Positions 22,490-33,042 of a stretch of DNA of 64,000 bases are shown here, piece after piece. The notes beneath the pieces were generated by a model. It was not told the origin of the DNA and ran no database searches. It saw nothing but the letters and a program-made list of their open reading frames with translations. Source of the stretch: Aristolochia californica (Eukaryota > Streptophyta > Magnoliopsida > Piperales > Aristolochiaceae). Numbering within the stretch: the first letter of the stretch is position 1; each line of letters begins with the position of its first letter. The stretch covers positions 10,135,758-10,199,757 of the forward strand of contig JARWKL010000009.1 in the NCBI GenBank assembly GCA_029961685.1. Reading direction: 5' to 3'. Both the position numbers and the translations under genes were made by a program.

Positions 22490-23749
22490 TGAAGTGCTAT
22501 CGCAAGCAACAAAAAATAAAACCTATACTCTTAAAAATATATGTAGTAGTGTTGGTAAGGATCGATCCCACGAAGAGTGATTATTCTTCTTTTATGCTCC
22601 GTGAACAAGGATAGGGGGGTTTGAGTGTAAGGAAAACACTTATAAGAGAAAACAACTTAGAAACAATTCAAATTAAAAGAATCAAAATCAATCAAAAGAA
22701 TAAACCTTGGTCGAAATCAAAATCAACCATCGGAATTTCACAATTGATCATCGATGCAAGCATATATCAATTTACACTTGAATATTCACCTCTAGAACTA
22801 TCTTCCTATCTCTCCTTTCGTAGTTAATTAGAAAACAAGCGGTCCAATTAACCCTAACTACTAAACTACCAAAGACAAGCGCTAAAGGTTTAATCTAGCA
22901 GCAACATTAAGAATTAGAGAGATCAATGAAGCTAAACAACACAAGCACAAGCGGCTGCATTTAATTTAGTCCACCGTTCTTCTCAAGATCTAATAATTCC
23001 TGACACAATAAATCATCAAATATCGATTTCTTCATAGGTTAGAGAGATCAAACAATTACGGATTTGACATATAACCTAGCAATAGATTGCAATGAGTAAT
23101 AAACTAGTAGGCTTCCTAGTGATTAAATGAGACAATCATGAAAGAAAATTACAGAAGAACATCGGATACTCAAAACATAAATTGAATGATGAAAACAAAT
23201 CAGATCTCATAGTTGTATTGATACCAAGGCTTCAGTTACCTTTGACCAAGTCTGAAAGTTTAGCCACGCAGGGCCATGAAGAAATCTGAAGGAAAATACT
23301 AGAGAAAAGAGAGAGGAAAAGCTGGAGAAGATAAAATGAGGTAAGGGGTGCTGAACTCCTCTTCTCCTTTTTATTCCCCTTCTTTCTCCCGGTTTAGGGT
23401 TTTTTTTTGTGCATCTGGTCGGGGTCACAATGCATATGCAGCGACTTCAAGCCAGGTTTTGACCTGGGTGCAGCAAGTATCGCTCAAAATTCTAAACATA
23501 AAAGTTGTAGAAAGTTTTATTGGAATTCCATAGCATATTGAATAATCTCCATCAGAGCTCATATGAGATAGTTATGACAAGATTACAAAGCAATGTCGAA
23601 ATTGTCCATAATCGCCCAATTAACTTTGTTTTGCACTTAACGCTTCCATTTGCATCATAAATCAAAATATAAGAATAATGAGTATATTTAGGCACCAAAT
23701 TATTATACAAGCCTAAGAATTAAAAATATGACATTTTTCATTCTCATCA
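22490..23749 (-). repeat. 3' LTR of AthF
   Basis: 1260 bp, ending TTCTCATCA, aligned with 4502-5771. Confidence 0.88.
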
Positions 23750-23762
23750 AATTCCCCCACAC
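23750..23762 (-). other. Polypurine tract of AthF
   Basis: Minus strand GTGTGGGGGAATT, identical to AthB. Confidence 0.8.
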
Positions 23763-25202
23763 TTAGCTTTTGCTCGTCCCCAGGCAAAACTCAAATTCCC
23801 CAAAAACACCAAGGTTGTAACACCATCAACAAAAAAACAACCAAGCTCTTCAAAAATCATAACATATCATGAACAAACATTCTTAAACAACTTACAATTA
23901 CTTAGTAACCATTTTCATTTACAGATGGAGTAAACTAAATAAGTAGACCCTCACAGAAAGAAACACTCGACTCTGATGTGTTTGAAGGGTATGTGTTACT
24001 CTCAAATTCATTCCAATGAAAATGATTTACCATAGGCTTGCATATCTTCTTATTCTCCACCACTCAGATCACATGCATAACACAAATCATAAGGACTTTT
24101 CAAGGGTTATAACGGGGTTTAGGATCAAGGTGGTAAATATTTGGGAATGTAGCTCCAAAGCCATAAAATCTAGTGGAGCAAAAATGAATCAACTAAAGCT
24201 CGAATATATAAGATATGTAAAACCAATCACTCCACTCAGCAACTATCTCGTATAAATAGACCCCTTTCTTGGAATTTTAGGAGGAATTATGAACACAAAC
24301 TGTTTGTAACTTTAAAAGCCATTCCCTCCATCACTTCTTTTCTTCTTTTATTTTTCTCTTCACCTTTTTTTTTACACTAACAATGGAACTCATGAATTGA
24401 GGATAAAAACATGTTCCATTTCACCAGTCATTGCCATTCCACAAATCCAAACACCCCCACACATATTTCTTCCACACCCACATCAACCATAATGATGAAC
24501 AATGCTCCACTAGCTCTACGACTTGGGTAAAGGTTGTTTTTTTCAGGTTTAAAGCTTGTAACATGGGTTCACAAAAAAAAAACAATAAAGCTCAGAGGGG
24601 TTCGACAAAAGGAAAAGAAATTATTACAAGGTAGGATATTTGGCTTAAGTAGCTAATAACAAAGAGGGCCTTAATCATGTACATGCATGCATGTGTCAAT
24701 GTGACCTCAAAGAGAATTAAGGAAATTCTAGAGAAACAAATCCATGGAAGACTATCTCTCATGAAAAAAAATAGTGAGACTGATATGGATGTGTCAGTCT
24801 GAAGGCTCAAAATTTCACCGACTTTTGTCTACCAAATTTAGTCACTACCATCCTCAAAGAAAATAACTAGACTAATTCATTCTCAGTTGGAAGATTAATT
24901 ATTCAATCATGTTATGAATCTTTAAAGAGCCTAATTTAATCTTGCTCATGACATACACAACCAAAAATCATTAAAAACCAAAAAAACAAAGAATTTTTTT
25001 TAAAAAAAAGAATTGAAACACAACCTAAATCCCCTTCCCCACACTTAGAACTTACATTGTCCCCAATGTAAGGTAAAAAGTAACGATAAGGTACAAATAA
25101 CCAAAATATAAATGCAAAAATAAAGAGAAAAACGAACGAACTCCCCTTGGGTTGCCTCCCAAGTAGCACCTTTGTTTATTGTCATTGGCTTGACTCAATG
25201 GT
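23763..25202 (-). other. Non-coding 3' region of AthF
   Basis: Counterpart of 5785-7257 in AthB with the same landmark strings (CACTTAGCTTTTGCTC, GGTTGCCTCCCAAG). Short open frames here differ from those of AthB, which argues against coding. Confidence 0.7.
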
Positions 25203-25503
25203 TCCATGATTATGGGTCATCCCACACCAAGTATTTGGCATCACTCTTGACATTATCTCTTTGAACCCTAGACAAACCAGGAGGTAACATATTAATAACC
25301 AATTAATTTACAATATTCACATACCAAGGTAATGTCACACTCGCGGCGAGCAATTTCTCATCAGGGAACATTTCTTGCAAATGAAGTTCATCCTGCACAT
25401 GCTTTTCTTCTTGTGGTGCACTAAGTTTATTGAAGAAGATCACTGGTAATGCTCCTCCAACTCCAAGGAACTCGTACTTGAGGTGACTTTGGAGAGGCTT
25501 CAA
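25203..25503 (-). pseudogene. Pol remnant of AthF: pre-RT segment fused to integrase N-terminus
   Basis: Same fusion as at 7258-7572: KPLQSHLKYEFLGVGG, then QEEKHVQDELHLQEMFPDEK, then LPWYVNIVN. The open frame stops at 25303 and the integrase-like tail continues broken to about 25210. RT, RNase H and the integrase core are absent. Confidence 0.75.
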
Positions 25504-26140
25504 ATCTGGAGCGGGAGCCTACAAAACAGAGGGTAAAGGCCTCTCATTAGAAACTGGTAACGCAATATAAAGAACATTACCTGACTGTTGTAACTATGGA
25601 ATATCATTCAACGCTGGAACAGTTTCCTGCAAATCAAAACTGAAGGCTAACTCCTCATTCTCTTTCTCAAGATGCTTACTAATGGCAACTTCCAATTCAT
25701 CTTTTCCATCAAGTTCAAAAACTTCCTATGCAAATCATATCAATAGAATAAACAGGATTATCCTCACCAGGATATTTCATGGCATCATAAATGTTAAACT
25801 TAACAATTTCACCATCAAATTCCATGGTAAGTGTGCCACTATGAACATCTATCTTACTCTTGGATGACTTTAAGAATGGTCTTCCTAACAAAATAGGAGC
25901 AGTTTGGTGACCATTTTCCATATCAAACACATAGAAATCAGTAGGGAAAAAATCAAATCATTAACTTGCACAAGAACATCCTCAACTACACCCTTGGGAT
26001 AAGCATTAGATCTATCAGCCAATTGAATCACAACACTAGTTTTATTCAAAAGTCCAAGTTTCAAAGAAGCATATATAGAATATGGCATGACATTAATCGA
26101 AGCTCCTAAATCTATCATGGCCTTCTAAAATCTGGTGTTA
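25504..26140 (-). pseudogene. Athila protease and linker (AthF)
   Basis: Two open pieces, 25885-26118 and 25715-25930. They show the aspartic-protease motif MIDLGASINVMPYSIYASLK, the segment VVIQLADRSNAYPKGVVEDV, and then APILLGRPFLKSSKSKIDV with GTLTMEFDGEIVKF. This is the better preserved copy of the AthB region. A frame change between the pieces makes it a pseudogene. Confidence 0.75.
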
Positions 26141-26644
26141 CCTAATGTACAAGAGAGTAAACATACCTGGATCTTTGTACTTCGTAGGGAATTTTCTTTG
26201 AATAATTGCAGAAACACGCTCCCCTATTCTCACCTTCTCACATCCTTTAAGTTTCTGTTTTCTCTTAATTGTGCATAGTTCTTTCAGGAATTTAGCATAA
26301 CGAGGCACTTATTTAATAGCATCTAAAAATGGAATATTTACCTCACATCTATGGAAAGTCTCATCTAAATCTTTATTTTACTTATATTTTTTAGAATCTA
26401 CCAAATCCTGAGGAAAAGGAGGAACTGGTGTATAATCAAAGAGAGGTGGAAACTTACACTTAGGTATGTCATCATCATTGGGAACGTTCCTTTCTGCAAT
26501 GATGTTTTTCTCCTTTTCTTGCTACGATGCTGGTGTTGCCTTTACCGGAATTTCAACCTCTTTACCACTTCTCAAAAAGATTGCACTTGCTTTTTCTCTT
26601 GGATTTAGTACCATTTGATAGGGTAATTTCCCCGAACTTTGTGC

Positions 26645-27575
26645 CTATAGCTGACTAATTGCAGTTGCCATCTGACCCATCTGATTGTCCAAACTTTGAA
26701 TACTGGCCCTTGTCTCCTGTTGAAATTTCAAATTATTAGTGGCAAGATATTTAACAATATCTTCTAAAGACATACCAGAATTTGAAGTTTGGCCCGGTTG
26801 TTTTCTAGGGGGGTATGGCTGCCTATATTTTGAGTGATTTTGAGTCACAGGCTGATTAACTTGTGGATTCCCATAGCTGAGTTTGGGATGATCCCTCCAT
26901 CCCATGTTATACGTGTTCAAATAGGGATCATACTTCCTTTGCGGTTGTCCAGGAAAACCACCCGCCACATTCACTTGCTCAGTGGGCTCCTCTTGAAGAG
27001 TTGGGCACATATCGGTTGGATGGCCTACTATTGAACAAATCTCACAAGCCTTCGCTGTTTGCAAATTACCTATAGCCATTTGACGAACAAGAGAAGTTAG
27101 ATTCACAATTTTTTGTTAAAGGGAGGAAATATTTACCTCATTAACATTCTTAGATGGAAGGTCAAACCTAGTGCCAAATTGTTGAGAATTGGCCGCCATA
27201 TTTGCAGTCAAGTTTGTCATGGCCTCGGGAGTTTTATCCACCAAAGCTCCTCCACTAACAACATCAATCATGCTCCTATTAGTGGGTAGAAGGCCCTCAT
27301 AGAAATACTGGATAATAAGTTGCTCACTAATCTGATGATGGGGACAACTTTCACATAATTTCTTGAAATGTTCCCAGTATTCGTGTAGGGACTCTCCGTT
27401 ATGCTACTTACACCACAAATTTCTTTTCGAATGTTGGCCACCCTTGAAGCTAGGAAATATTTCTCCAAAAAAAATGTAGTAGTAGCATCTAAAGTGGGGA
27501 ACGTTATGCATAAGGATTGTTTATTCAAATCAGGGGCTGCAAGCTCTTTCAAAATTTGACTTCCAGCCATGACTT
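26645..27575 (-). pseudogene. Athila gag (AthF), internally deleted
   Basis: The piece at 26645-27106 holds a complete CX2CX4HX4C knuckle (CEICSIVGHPTDMC) and a Gln/Pro-rich tail. The piece at 27268-27570 starts LNKQSLCITFPTLDATT and jumps directly to FFLEKYFLASRVANIRKEICG, so about 100 residues of the gag core present in AthB (9588-9803 into 9382-9591) are missing. Frames are broken between the pieces. Confidence 0.78.
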
Positions 27576-27952
27576 CCTCCTCTAAATCAGATTTGCTATC
27601 GAATGGGGAATCAAGAGCTAGATCATTCTCTTCAGAATTCCTCTGAGCTTCTCCTTAACATGCACAAAGTTCTCTCTATTTCTGGATCGCACTACAAATC
27701 ACCTTGATTAGAAGATCGAGATACAATCATAAGCAATCAAGGGAAGTCTAATAACACATGAAAAACAAATCAAGAAAAATCTAGAATAACAAAAACAAAT
27801 AAAAATTCTAAAAACCCTAGAAAACAGTGGAAATTGGCTTTGGAGTCAGAATTTTGCCAAAACCGTATCAAGGAAAAACTAACGATTTTTTTTTCAAAAA
27901 ATTCAAGAATGAAATATTGATCACAAGACGCCCAAAAATCAACTAGAATCAC

Positions 27953-27970
27953 TCCCCAGCAATGACACCA
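27953..27970 (-). other. Primer-binding site of AthF (degenerate)
   Basis: The plus strand reads TCCCCAGCAATGACACCA, corresponding to TCCCCGGCAACAGCGCCA in AthB, 5 bp before the LTR. Confidence 0.7.
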
Positions 27971-27975
27971 AAATT

Positions 27976-29263
27976 TGGTGTGCTATCGCAGGCAACCAAA
28001 AATAAAACCTATACTCCTAAAAATATATGTAGTAGTGCAATTAAGGATCGATCCCACAAAGAGTGATTAGTCTACTTTTATGCTCCATGAACAAGGATGG
28101 GGGGGGGGGGGGGGGGGGGGGGGGGGGAGGGTTGAGTATAACGAAATCACTTTTAAGAAAAACAACTTAGAAACAATTCAAATTAAAAGAATCGAAATCA
28201 ATCAAAAGAAAAAACCTTGGTCTATGTCAAAATTCACCATCGAAATTTCACAACTGATCATCGATGCAAGCATATATCAATTCACACTTGAATATTCACC
28301 GTTGGAACTATCTTCATATATCTCCTTTCGTAGTTAATTAGAAAACAAGCGATGCAATTAACCCTAACTACTAAACAACCCAAGACAAGCGCTAAAGGTT
28401 TAATCAAGCAGCAACCTTAAGAATTAGAGAGATCAATGAAGCTAAACAACACAAGCACAAGCGGCTGCATTTAATTTAGTCCAATGTTCTTCTCAAGATC
28501 TAATAATTTCTAATGTAACAAATCATCAAATCTCGATTGTTTCATAGGTTAGAGAGATCAAACAATTACGGATTTGACATCTAACCTAGCAGTAGATTGC
28601 AATGAGTAATAAACTAGTAGGCCTCCTAGTGATTAAACGAGAAAATCATGAAAGAAAATTAGTAAAAGAACATCAGATACTCAAAACAAATTGAACGATG
28701 AAAACAAATCAGATCTCTCAGTGTATTGATACCGAGGCTTCAGTTTCCTTTAACCAAGTCTGAAAGTTTAGCCACACAAGGCCATGAAGAAATTTGAAGG
28801 AAAAAACTAAAAAAAGAGAGAGGAAAAGCTGGAGAAGAGAAAATGAGGTCAGGGGTGCTGAACTCCTTTTCTCCTTTTTATTCCCCTTTTTTCTCCCGGT
28901 TTAGCGTTTTTCTTTTCGTGCATCCGGTCTGGGTCACAGTGCACGTGCCGTGACTCCAAGCCCGGTTTCGACCTAGATGCAACCAGTATCGCTCAAAATT
29001 CAAAACATTAAAGTTGTAGAAAGTTTCTTGGAATTACATAGCTTCTTGAATCATCTCCATAAGAGCATGGATGAGACAGTTATGCCCAGATGACAAGGCA
29101 ATGTCGAAACTGTCTAGAATTGCCCAATTAACTTCGTTTTGCACTTAACACTTCCATTTCATCCTAAATCAAACTATAAGAATAATTAGTATATTTAGGC
29201 ACCAAATAATTATAAAAACCTAAGCATTAAGGAATAAAAATATGACATTTTGAATTCTCATCA
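27976..29263 (-). repeat. 5' LTR of AthF, with a 29-G run
   Basis: Starts TGGTGTGCT, ends AATTCTCATCA. An uninterrupted run of 29 G lies at 28099-28127, where the other three LTRs of the family have short G tracts. Confidence 0.88.
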
Positions 29264-29312
29264 TTGGTTTTCCACCCAAATTATCCACATGTAAGAGCCC
29301 AGAGGGCCTACA

Positions 29313-29324
29313 CGTGAGGGGGAG
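29313..29324 (+). other. Polypurine tract of TrimE
   Basis: GTGAGGGGGAG directly before the LTR at 29325. Confidence 0.75.
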
Positions 29325-29442
29325 TGTTAAAGAATAGTCCCACATGGATTAGTGAGAACAAATTTGTTGATTGTATTAGTTTGGAAAAAGGTTTCCTAAG
29401 ATGGCTAATCATTTTTGGATAGGCCTTGGACCCAACTTCACA
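29325..29442 (+). repeat. 3' LTR of TrimE (118 bp)
   Basis: TGTTAAAGAATAGTCCCAC to CCAACTTCACA, paired with 22366-22459. Confidence 0.8.
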
Positions 29443-29444
29443 CG

Positions 29445-30004
29445 GAAAAGGGGTAAACCTTTCTTTCTTGAAAGTGTTTGGTTGTGTTTCTTATATTCAC
29501 ATTCATTTTGCTGTTAAAAGTAAACTTGATGTTAAATCTAACATATGTTTCTTTATTGTCTATGGTAGTACCAAGTTTGGTTATCGCTTTTGGGATTACC
29601 AAAGTCATAAGGTTATCAGGAGCATGGATGTGATCTTCAATGAAGGTGCCCGGTATAAAGACAAGTTGAGAATAGAGTCTGAGAGAACAAGTGATGAAGT
29701 CAAGAAGTCTGAAGTGATTCAGTTGAGAGATCTTCCAATTATTGAGATACAAAATATTTGTCAGGAAGACCAGGAAAACATACCCGCAGGAATAAATCAT
29801 AACATTCTTGTGACTGAACTCATGAGATATGCTAGAACTAGCAGACCACCACAGAGGTATTCCCTTGCACTGAATTATATTATGTTTACTGATAAAGGTG
29901 AACCAGAGAGTTATGAGGAAGCAATGAAAGTTGTTGAATCAACCAAGTGGGAGTTGGCCATGAAAGATGAGATGGATTCACCGTTATCCAATCAGACATG
30001 GTAG
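29445..30004 (+). pseudogene. Copia integrase C-terminus and linker to RT (CopC)
   Basis: CopC resumes after TrimE with the conserved Copia block after integrase: NLSFLKVFGCVSYIHIHF, then GYRFWDYQSHKVIRSMDVIF. A charged linker follows, then the RT entry PESYEEAMKVVESTKWELAM and DEMDSPLSNQTW, ending in a TAG. The upstream ATG of this open frame lies in the TrimE LTR and is not a natural start. Confidence 0.8.
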
Positions 30005-30740
30005 TTGACCAAGCTACCAAAACAGAAAAATGCCTTGTAGAATAAATGGGTGTACCGAATAAAAGACGAACATGATGGCAACAAGTGGTACAAGGTAAGA
30101 CTGGAGGTAAAGGGCTTTCAACAAAAAGAAGGCATTGACAACACTCAGATTTTCTCTCCACTAGTGAAATTGACTACTATTTGAACAACGCTTGGACCAG
30201 TGGCAAATAAAGACTTGCACTTAGAGAAATTGGATGTAAAGACAATTTTTCTTCATGATGATTTGGAGGAAGAAATTTTTATGATGCAACCATAGGGTTT
30301 CAAAGGACAAAGAAAGGAGAAAATGATGAGCAAACTTCAAAAGAGCTTGTGTGGTCTTAAACAAGCTTCAAGACAGTGGTATAAGAAGTTTGACATACTC
30401 ATTAGTAGTATAAGTTTCTTGAGGTACTAGGCAGATCATTGTTGTCATGTGAAGAAACTTGATGACTCCTACATCATTCTACTGCTATATATGACATGTT
30501 GTTAGTTGGTGCTTCAAACAGGAAATTGGTAAGTTGAAAAGGGAGTTGTCCAAGAAGTTTTCAATGAAGGATTTGGGTGCTGCAAAACAAATCCTTGGGA
30601 TGAGGATTACTAGGAACATTGATGTCTTGAAACTATTACAAGAAGAATATGTGAAGAAGGTGCTGAGCAGATTCAACATGAATGATGTAAAACCAGTGAG
30701 TACTAATTTGTCTAGTCACTTTAGGCTATCTAAGGAGTAG
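30005..30740 (+). pseudogene. Copia reverse transcriptase (CopC), active site lost
   Basis: RT of CopC with stops and frameshifts. Recognisable blocks are NKWVYRIKDEHDG, KGFQQKEGIDNTQIFSPLVK, LHLEKLDVKTIFLHDDLEEE, SLCGLKQASRQWYKKFD and DDSYIILLLY. The catalytic Tyr-Val-Asp-Asp block should follow near 30486, but the sequence runs TATATATGACATGTTG, which lost the bases for Val-Asp and shifted frame. The frame resumes at 30534 with ELSKKFSMKDLGAAKQILGM. It cannot encode an active enzyme. Confidence 0.8.
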
Positions 30741-30769
30741 TTACCTTCTACAGAGCAAGAGCGAGCCTA

Positions 30770-31370
30770 GATGGCCAATGTTCCTTATGCTTATGCTATT
30801 GACAGTCTCATGTATGCCATGGTGCACACTAGACCAGACATAGTTCATGCAGTGGGAGTTGTGAGTAGATATATGAGTAATCTGGGTAAATATTTTTGGG
30901 AAAGAAGTGAAGTAGATTCTCATGTATTTGAGAGGCATCACAGACTCAGCCTTATGTTTCAGAAAGTCAGACTTGGGATTACAGGGTTATGAAGATGATG
31001 ACTTGACTGGAGACATTGATGGCAGGAAGAATACCACTGAATATGTATACGCATTGGGTGGTACAACAATTAGTTAGGTCTCTAAATTGCAGAAGATAGT
31101 TGTTTTTTCCACTAATGAGGTAGAATATGTCATCGTGACCAAAGCCAACAAAGTGATGGTATGGCTAAAATCTTTCTGGGAAGAATTAGGTCTCAAGCAT
31201 GAAAAGAATGTGTTGTATTGGGACAACCAACGTGTTATTCATTTAGCAAAGAACCTTATTTATCATGCCATAACGAAGCACATACATGTGCATCATGACT
31301 TCATTAGATCGACTCTTGAGGATGGAGTATTAGCACTTGAGAAGATTTAACGGAGTCAGAATCCGGCGGA
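30770..31370 (+). pseudogene. Copia connection domain and RNase H (CopC)
   Basis: 30771-30992 carries the connection segment (SLMYAMVHTRPDIVHAVGVV, SRYMSNLGKYFWE). After frameshifts, RNase H appears at about 31030-31350, including STNEVEYVIVTKANKVMVWL and VLYWDNQRVIHLAKN. A TAA ends the frame at 31348-31350 before the usual SQNPADMLTK block, which is present just downstream. Confidence 0.78.
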
Positions 31371-31504
31371 TATGTTGACAAAGACTATTACAATTAAGAA
31401 ACCGAAGTTGTGTGCAACTTCAGTTGGACTTCTCTTTGAGGATTCAAAAGTTGTTGCCATTATAGAGAAGATATTGATGATGGATTAGTCTCCAAGTGGG
31501 AGAT
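31371..31504 (+). other. CopC 3' untranslated end with polypurine tract
   Basis: End of the RNase H region and 3' noncoding sequence. CAAGTGGGAGATTTT at 31494-31508 is the polypurine tract next to the 3' LTR. Confidence 0.6.
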
Positions 31505-31658
31505 TTTTAAGTTGTGGAACCTAATCAATGCCCTATGTCATTAAGGGTAGTTTGGGGATTTCACACTTATAATCCAGTTGGCCTAATTTTCTCTTTATAT
31601 TTGGGGGCGCCATTGTAAGAATCATTCACAATCAAGAAAGATCTTGAGTTGCAGCCTA
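31505..31658 (+). repeat. Truncated 3' LTR of CopC
   Basis: Starts TTTTAAGTTGTGGAACC and follows the 5' LTR through GATCTTGAGTTGCAGCC, then stops at 31658 where unrelated LTR-like sequence begins. Confidence 0.75.
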
Positions 31659-31800
31659 TTGGAAAATGGGTTCAAGCCCACAATCTCAAGACTAGAAGCC
31701 CACACGTCAAAGAAGTGGCAAAGTGGTTATTTATGGTGTGTTCCATAAGGATGGCATGAAGATGTAAATACATTGTCTTAGTATGTCTTCCATGAAAGGA
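31659..31800 (+). repeat. LTR fragment related to the CopA LTR
   Basis: TTGGAAAATGGGTTCAAGCC and the following ~130 bp resemble the start of the CopA LTR (reverse complement of about 2450-2582), with strings such as CAAGCCCAC and AGAAGCCCACAC. The end near 31800 is approximate. No primer site follows, so this is a fragment. Confidence 0.55.
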
Positions 31801-31982
31801 TAAAGCATATTGAAGTGGATTGCCATTTTATATGAGAAAAGTTCTAAGCTGGTTTCTTATCTTTGATGCATATATCATCACAAAATCAAGTTGCACACAT
31901 TCTCTCCAAGCCAGTCACTCTGAAGATTATGTCTACCATAAGCAGCAAGTTGGGCATTTATGATGTCTTCTCACCTCCAGCT

Positions 31983-31992
31983 TAAGGGGGAG
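31983..31992 (+). other. Polypurine tract of CopG
   Basis: TAAGGGGGAG immediately before the LTR start. Confidence 0.8.
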
Positions 31993-32626
31993 TGTTACAA
32001 TGTGGGACCCACCATGATGCTCGTGCTGGTGGGACCCACCATGAGGACGTGGGACACCAAGAAGAATCCTAGAAGATGTGGGACACCAAGAAGAGTCCTC
32101 ACCCAAGCAAGCATGAGTTAAGGAATCAAGAAGCACAAGCAGAATTGAGTTAGAAGACTTGAAGATCAAGTGGGACCCACAAATATCTCATGAGTTGTCA
32201 ACCTTATCAAGATGAGCTGGAGGATCATGAGGGACCCACAAGGATAAGGCTACAAGCTGGCCTTCTCCTCTATAGTCACGTGAAGAAAGCAAGAGTTCTT
32301 GTTCAACTCATATTATGCTTCTAGTAGTTTGGTTTAAATAGACTTATGTTAGAGAGTTAGAGTTGGAATGTAATTAGGGTTGAGAGGCTAATTGTATAAG
32401 GACTCTACCTCGTCCTCTATTATAAATAGATGTGTTGTAATTCAGAATTAATCAAGTTACACATCTCATTCTCAAGTTACTCTCTCTCTCTCCCTTTGCT
32501 TGGCGCATCCTCTCTTTGCTCTTTTATTTTTTCTTCTCTCTACCTGAGAGCTCTTCTTCCCTTTTCTCTTTTGTTTTTCTTCTTTCTCTTGCTCGAAATT
32601 ATGGAAAAGGGATCCTAAATCCAACA
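31993..32626 (+). repeat. 3' LTR of CopG (634 bp)
   Basis: TGTTACAATGTGGGACC to CCTAAATCCAACA. Its reverse complement aligns throughout with 44717-45029 joined to 55565-55886. It contains TATAAATAG near 32422. The outer flank is CTGTG, i.e. CACAG in the sense of the host gene. Confidence 0.9.
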
Positions 32627-32778
32627 CTGTGATATGAACAACTTTGTTGCATTGCAATAAAAAATTTTAAAAAATATGTTTACAGAGTACAACATGTAGC
32701 AACAGTGTTGCCTTACACAAAACTGATAAAATACTTCTTTCAGAATCTTAGAAGTAAGTTCAAGAAAAAGAAACTCAC
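32627..32778 (-). other. 5' part of a K+ channel intron
   Basis: On the minus strand the exon ends RTRKL and is followed by GTGAGT, a good splice donor, then AT-rich sequence to the CopG LTR. Plant AKT1-type genes have an intron after this residue block, by my recollection. The 3' part of this intron is proposed at 55887-56018. Confidence 0.65.
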
Positions 32779-32831
32779 CAACTTTCTTGTTCGGGTAGTT
32801 CCATGGACAACCAGATTGTTCATGTTCCTAT
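32779..32831 (-). pseudogene. AKT1-like K+ channel: end of pore exon
   Basis: The minus strand encodes NMNNLVVHGTTRTRKL, the segment that follows the S6 helix of plant shaker channels. It ends at a GTGAGT donor. It was continuous with 38581-38708 before CopH inserted: the 5-bp CCTAT at 32827-32831 and at 38581-38585 is the target duplication. Removing CopH leaves the two parts one base out of frame, so there is either an additional indel or the channel was already damaged. Confidence 0.85.
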
Positions 32832-33030
32832 TGATAGAGATAAAGAAGATAATGATAAGAGAAGTTGAGATTATCTCAACTTGTAACCCTATAGTCATGT
32901 ACACTTGTAACTCTACAATCATGTAAATTCTCTTAGAGATAATCCTTATCATCTTATCATGCGGTAACTATAAATAACTGTATCAAAGAAATTAACGGAT
33001 CGGGAAATTATTCTTTTATCCAATTCTATA
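32832..33030 (+). repeat. 5' LTR of CopH (199 bp)
   Basis: TGATAGAGATAAAGAAG to CAATTCTATA; the primer site follows directly. Confidence 0.92.
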
Positions 33031-33042
33031 TGGTATTAGAGC
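33031..33042 (+). other. Primer-binding site of CopH
   Basis: TGGTATTAGAGC, one change from the initiator-Met site. Confidence 0.85.

Larger units (their letters stand above)
22490..29263 (-). mobile_element. AthF: second Athila derivative lacking RT, nested in TrimE
   Basis: 6.8-kb minus-strand element with LTRs at 22490-23749 and 27976-29263 and near-matching flanks GTGGT (22485-22489) and TTGGT (29264-29268). It has the same internal plan as AthB: gag, protease, pre-RT segment joined directly to the integrase start, then a 1.4-kb non-coding 3' region. It therefore belongs to the same deleted subfamily. The left LTR start has changed to TGAAGTGCT. Confidence 0.9.
22366..29442 (+). mobile_element. 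TrimE: short TRIM-like LTR element carrying AthF
   Basis: Without AthF this element is only about 300 bp: LTR (22366-22459), primer site, about 20 bp, then after AthF about 60 bp, a polypurine tract and the second LTR (29325-29442). It interrupts CopC integrase between CKIQEEV and the continuing VNLSFLKVFG. I found no clean 5-bp target duplication (TAGCA against CGGAA), so the exact ends are uncertain. There is no room for any protein, which fits a terminal-repeat retrotransposon in miniature. Confidence 0.7.
16428..31658 (+). mobile_element. CopC: TNT1-94-like Copia element, twice interrupted
   Basis: A plus-strand Copia element whose own sequence is in three blocks: 16428-17516, 21150-22365 and 29443-31658. 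LarD (TSD GAGGG) separates the first two; TrimE carrying AthF separates the last two. Domain order is LTR, primer site, gag, protease, integrase, RT, RNase H, polypurine tract, truncated 3' LTR. Gag and pol match the TNT1-94-like class by motifs. Many stops and frameshifts make it inactive. It inserted into the tandem array at its left end; its right end is cut at 31658. Confidence 0.85.
31801..32626 (+). mobile_element. CopG, 3' end: 3' noncoding region, polypurine tract and 3' LTR
   Basis: Non-coding sequence ends in a polypurine tract and a full LTR whose outer edge abuts intron sequence of the K+ channel at 32627. The matching 5' LTR, gag, protease and integrase are at 41602-55886 in the opposite orientation, with the other half of the same intron on their outer side. 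I infer that these are two halves of one insertion separated by an inversion; see findings. Confidence 0.75.

Noticed and set aside
28080..28337. Glycine-rich open frame
   Set aside because: Produced by translating the 29-G run; not a gene.
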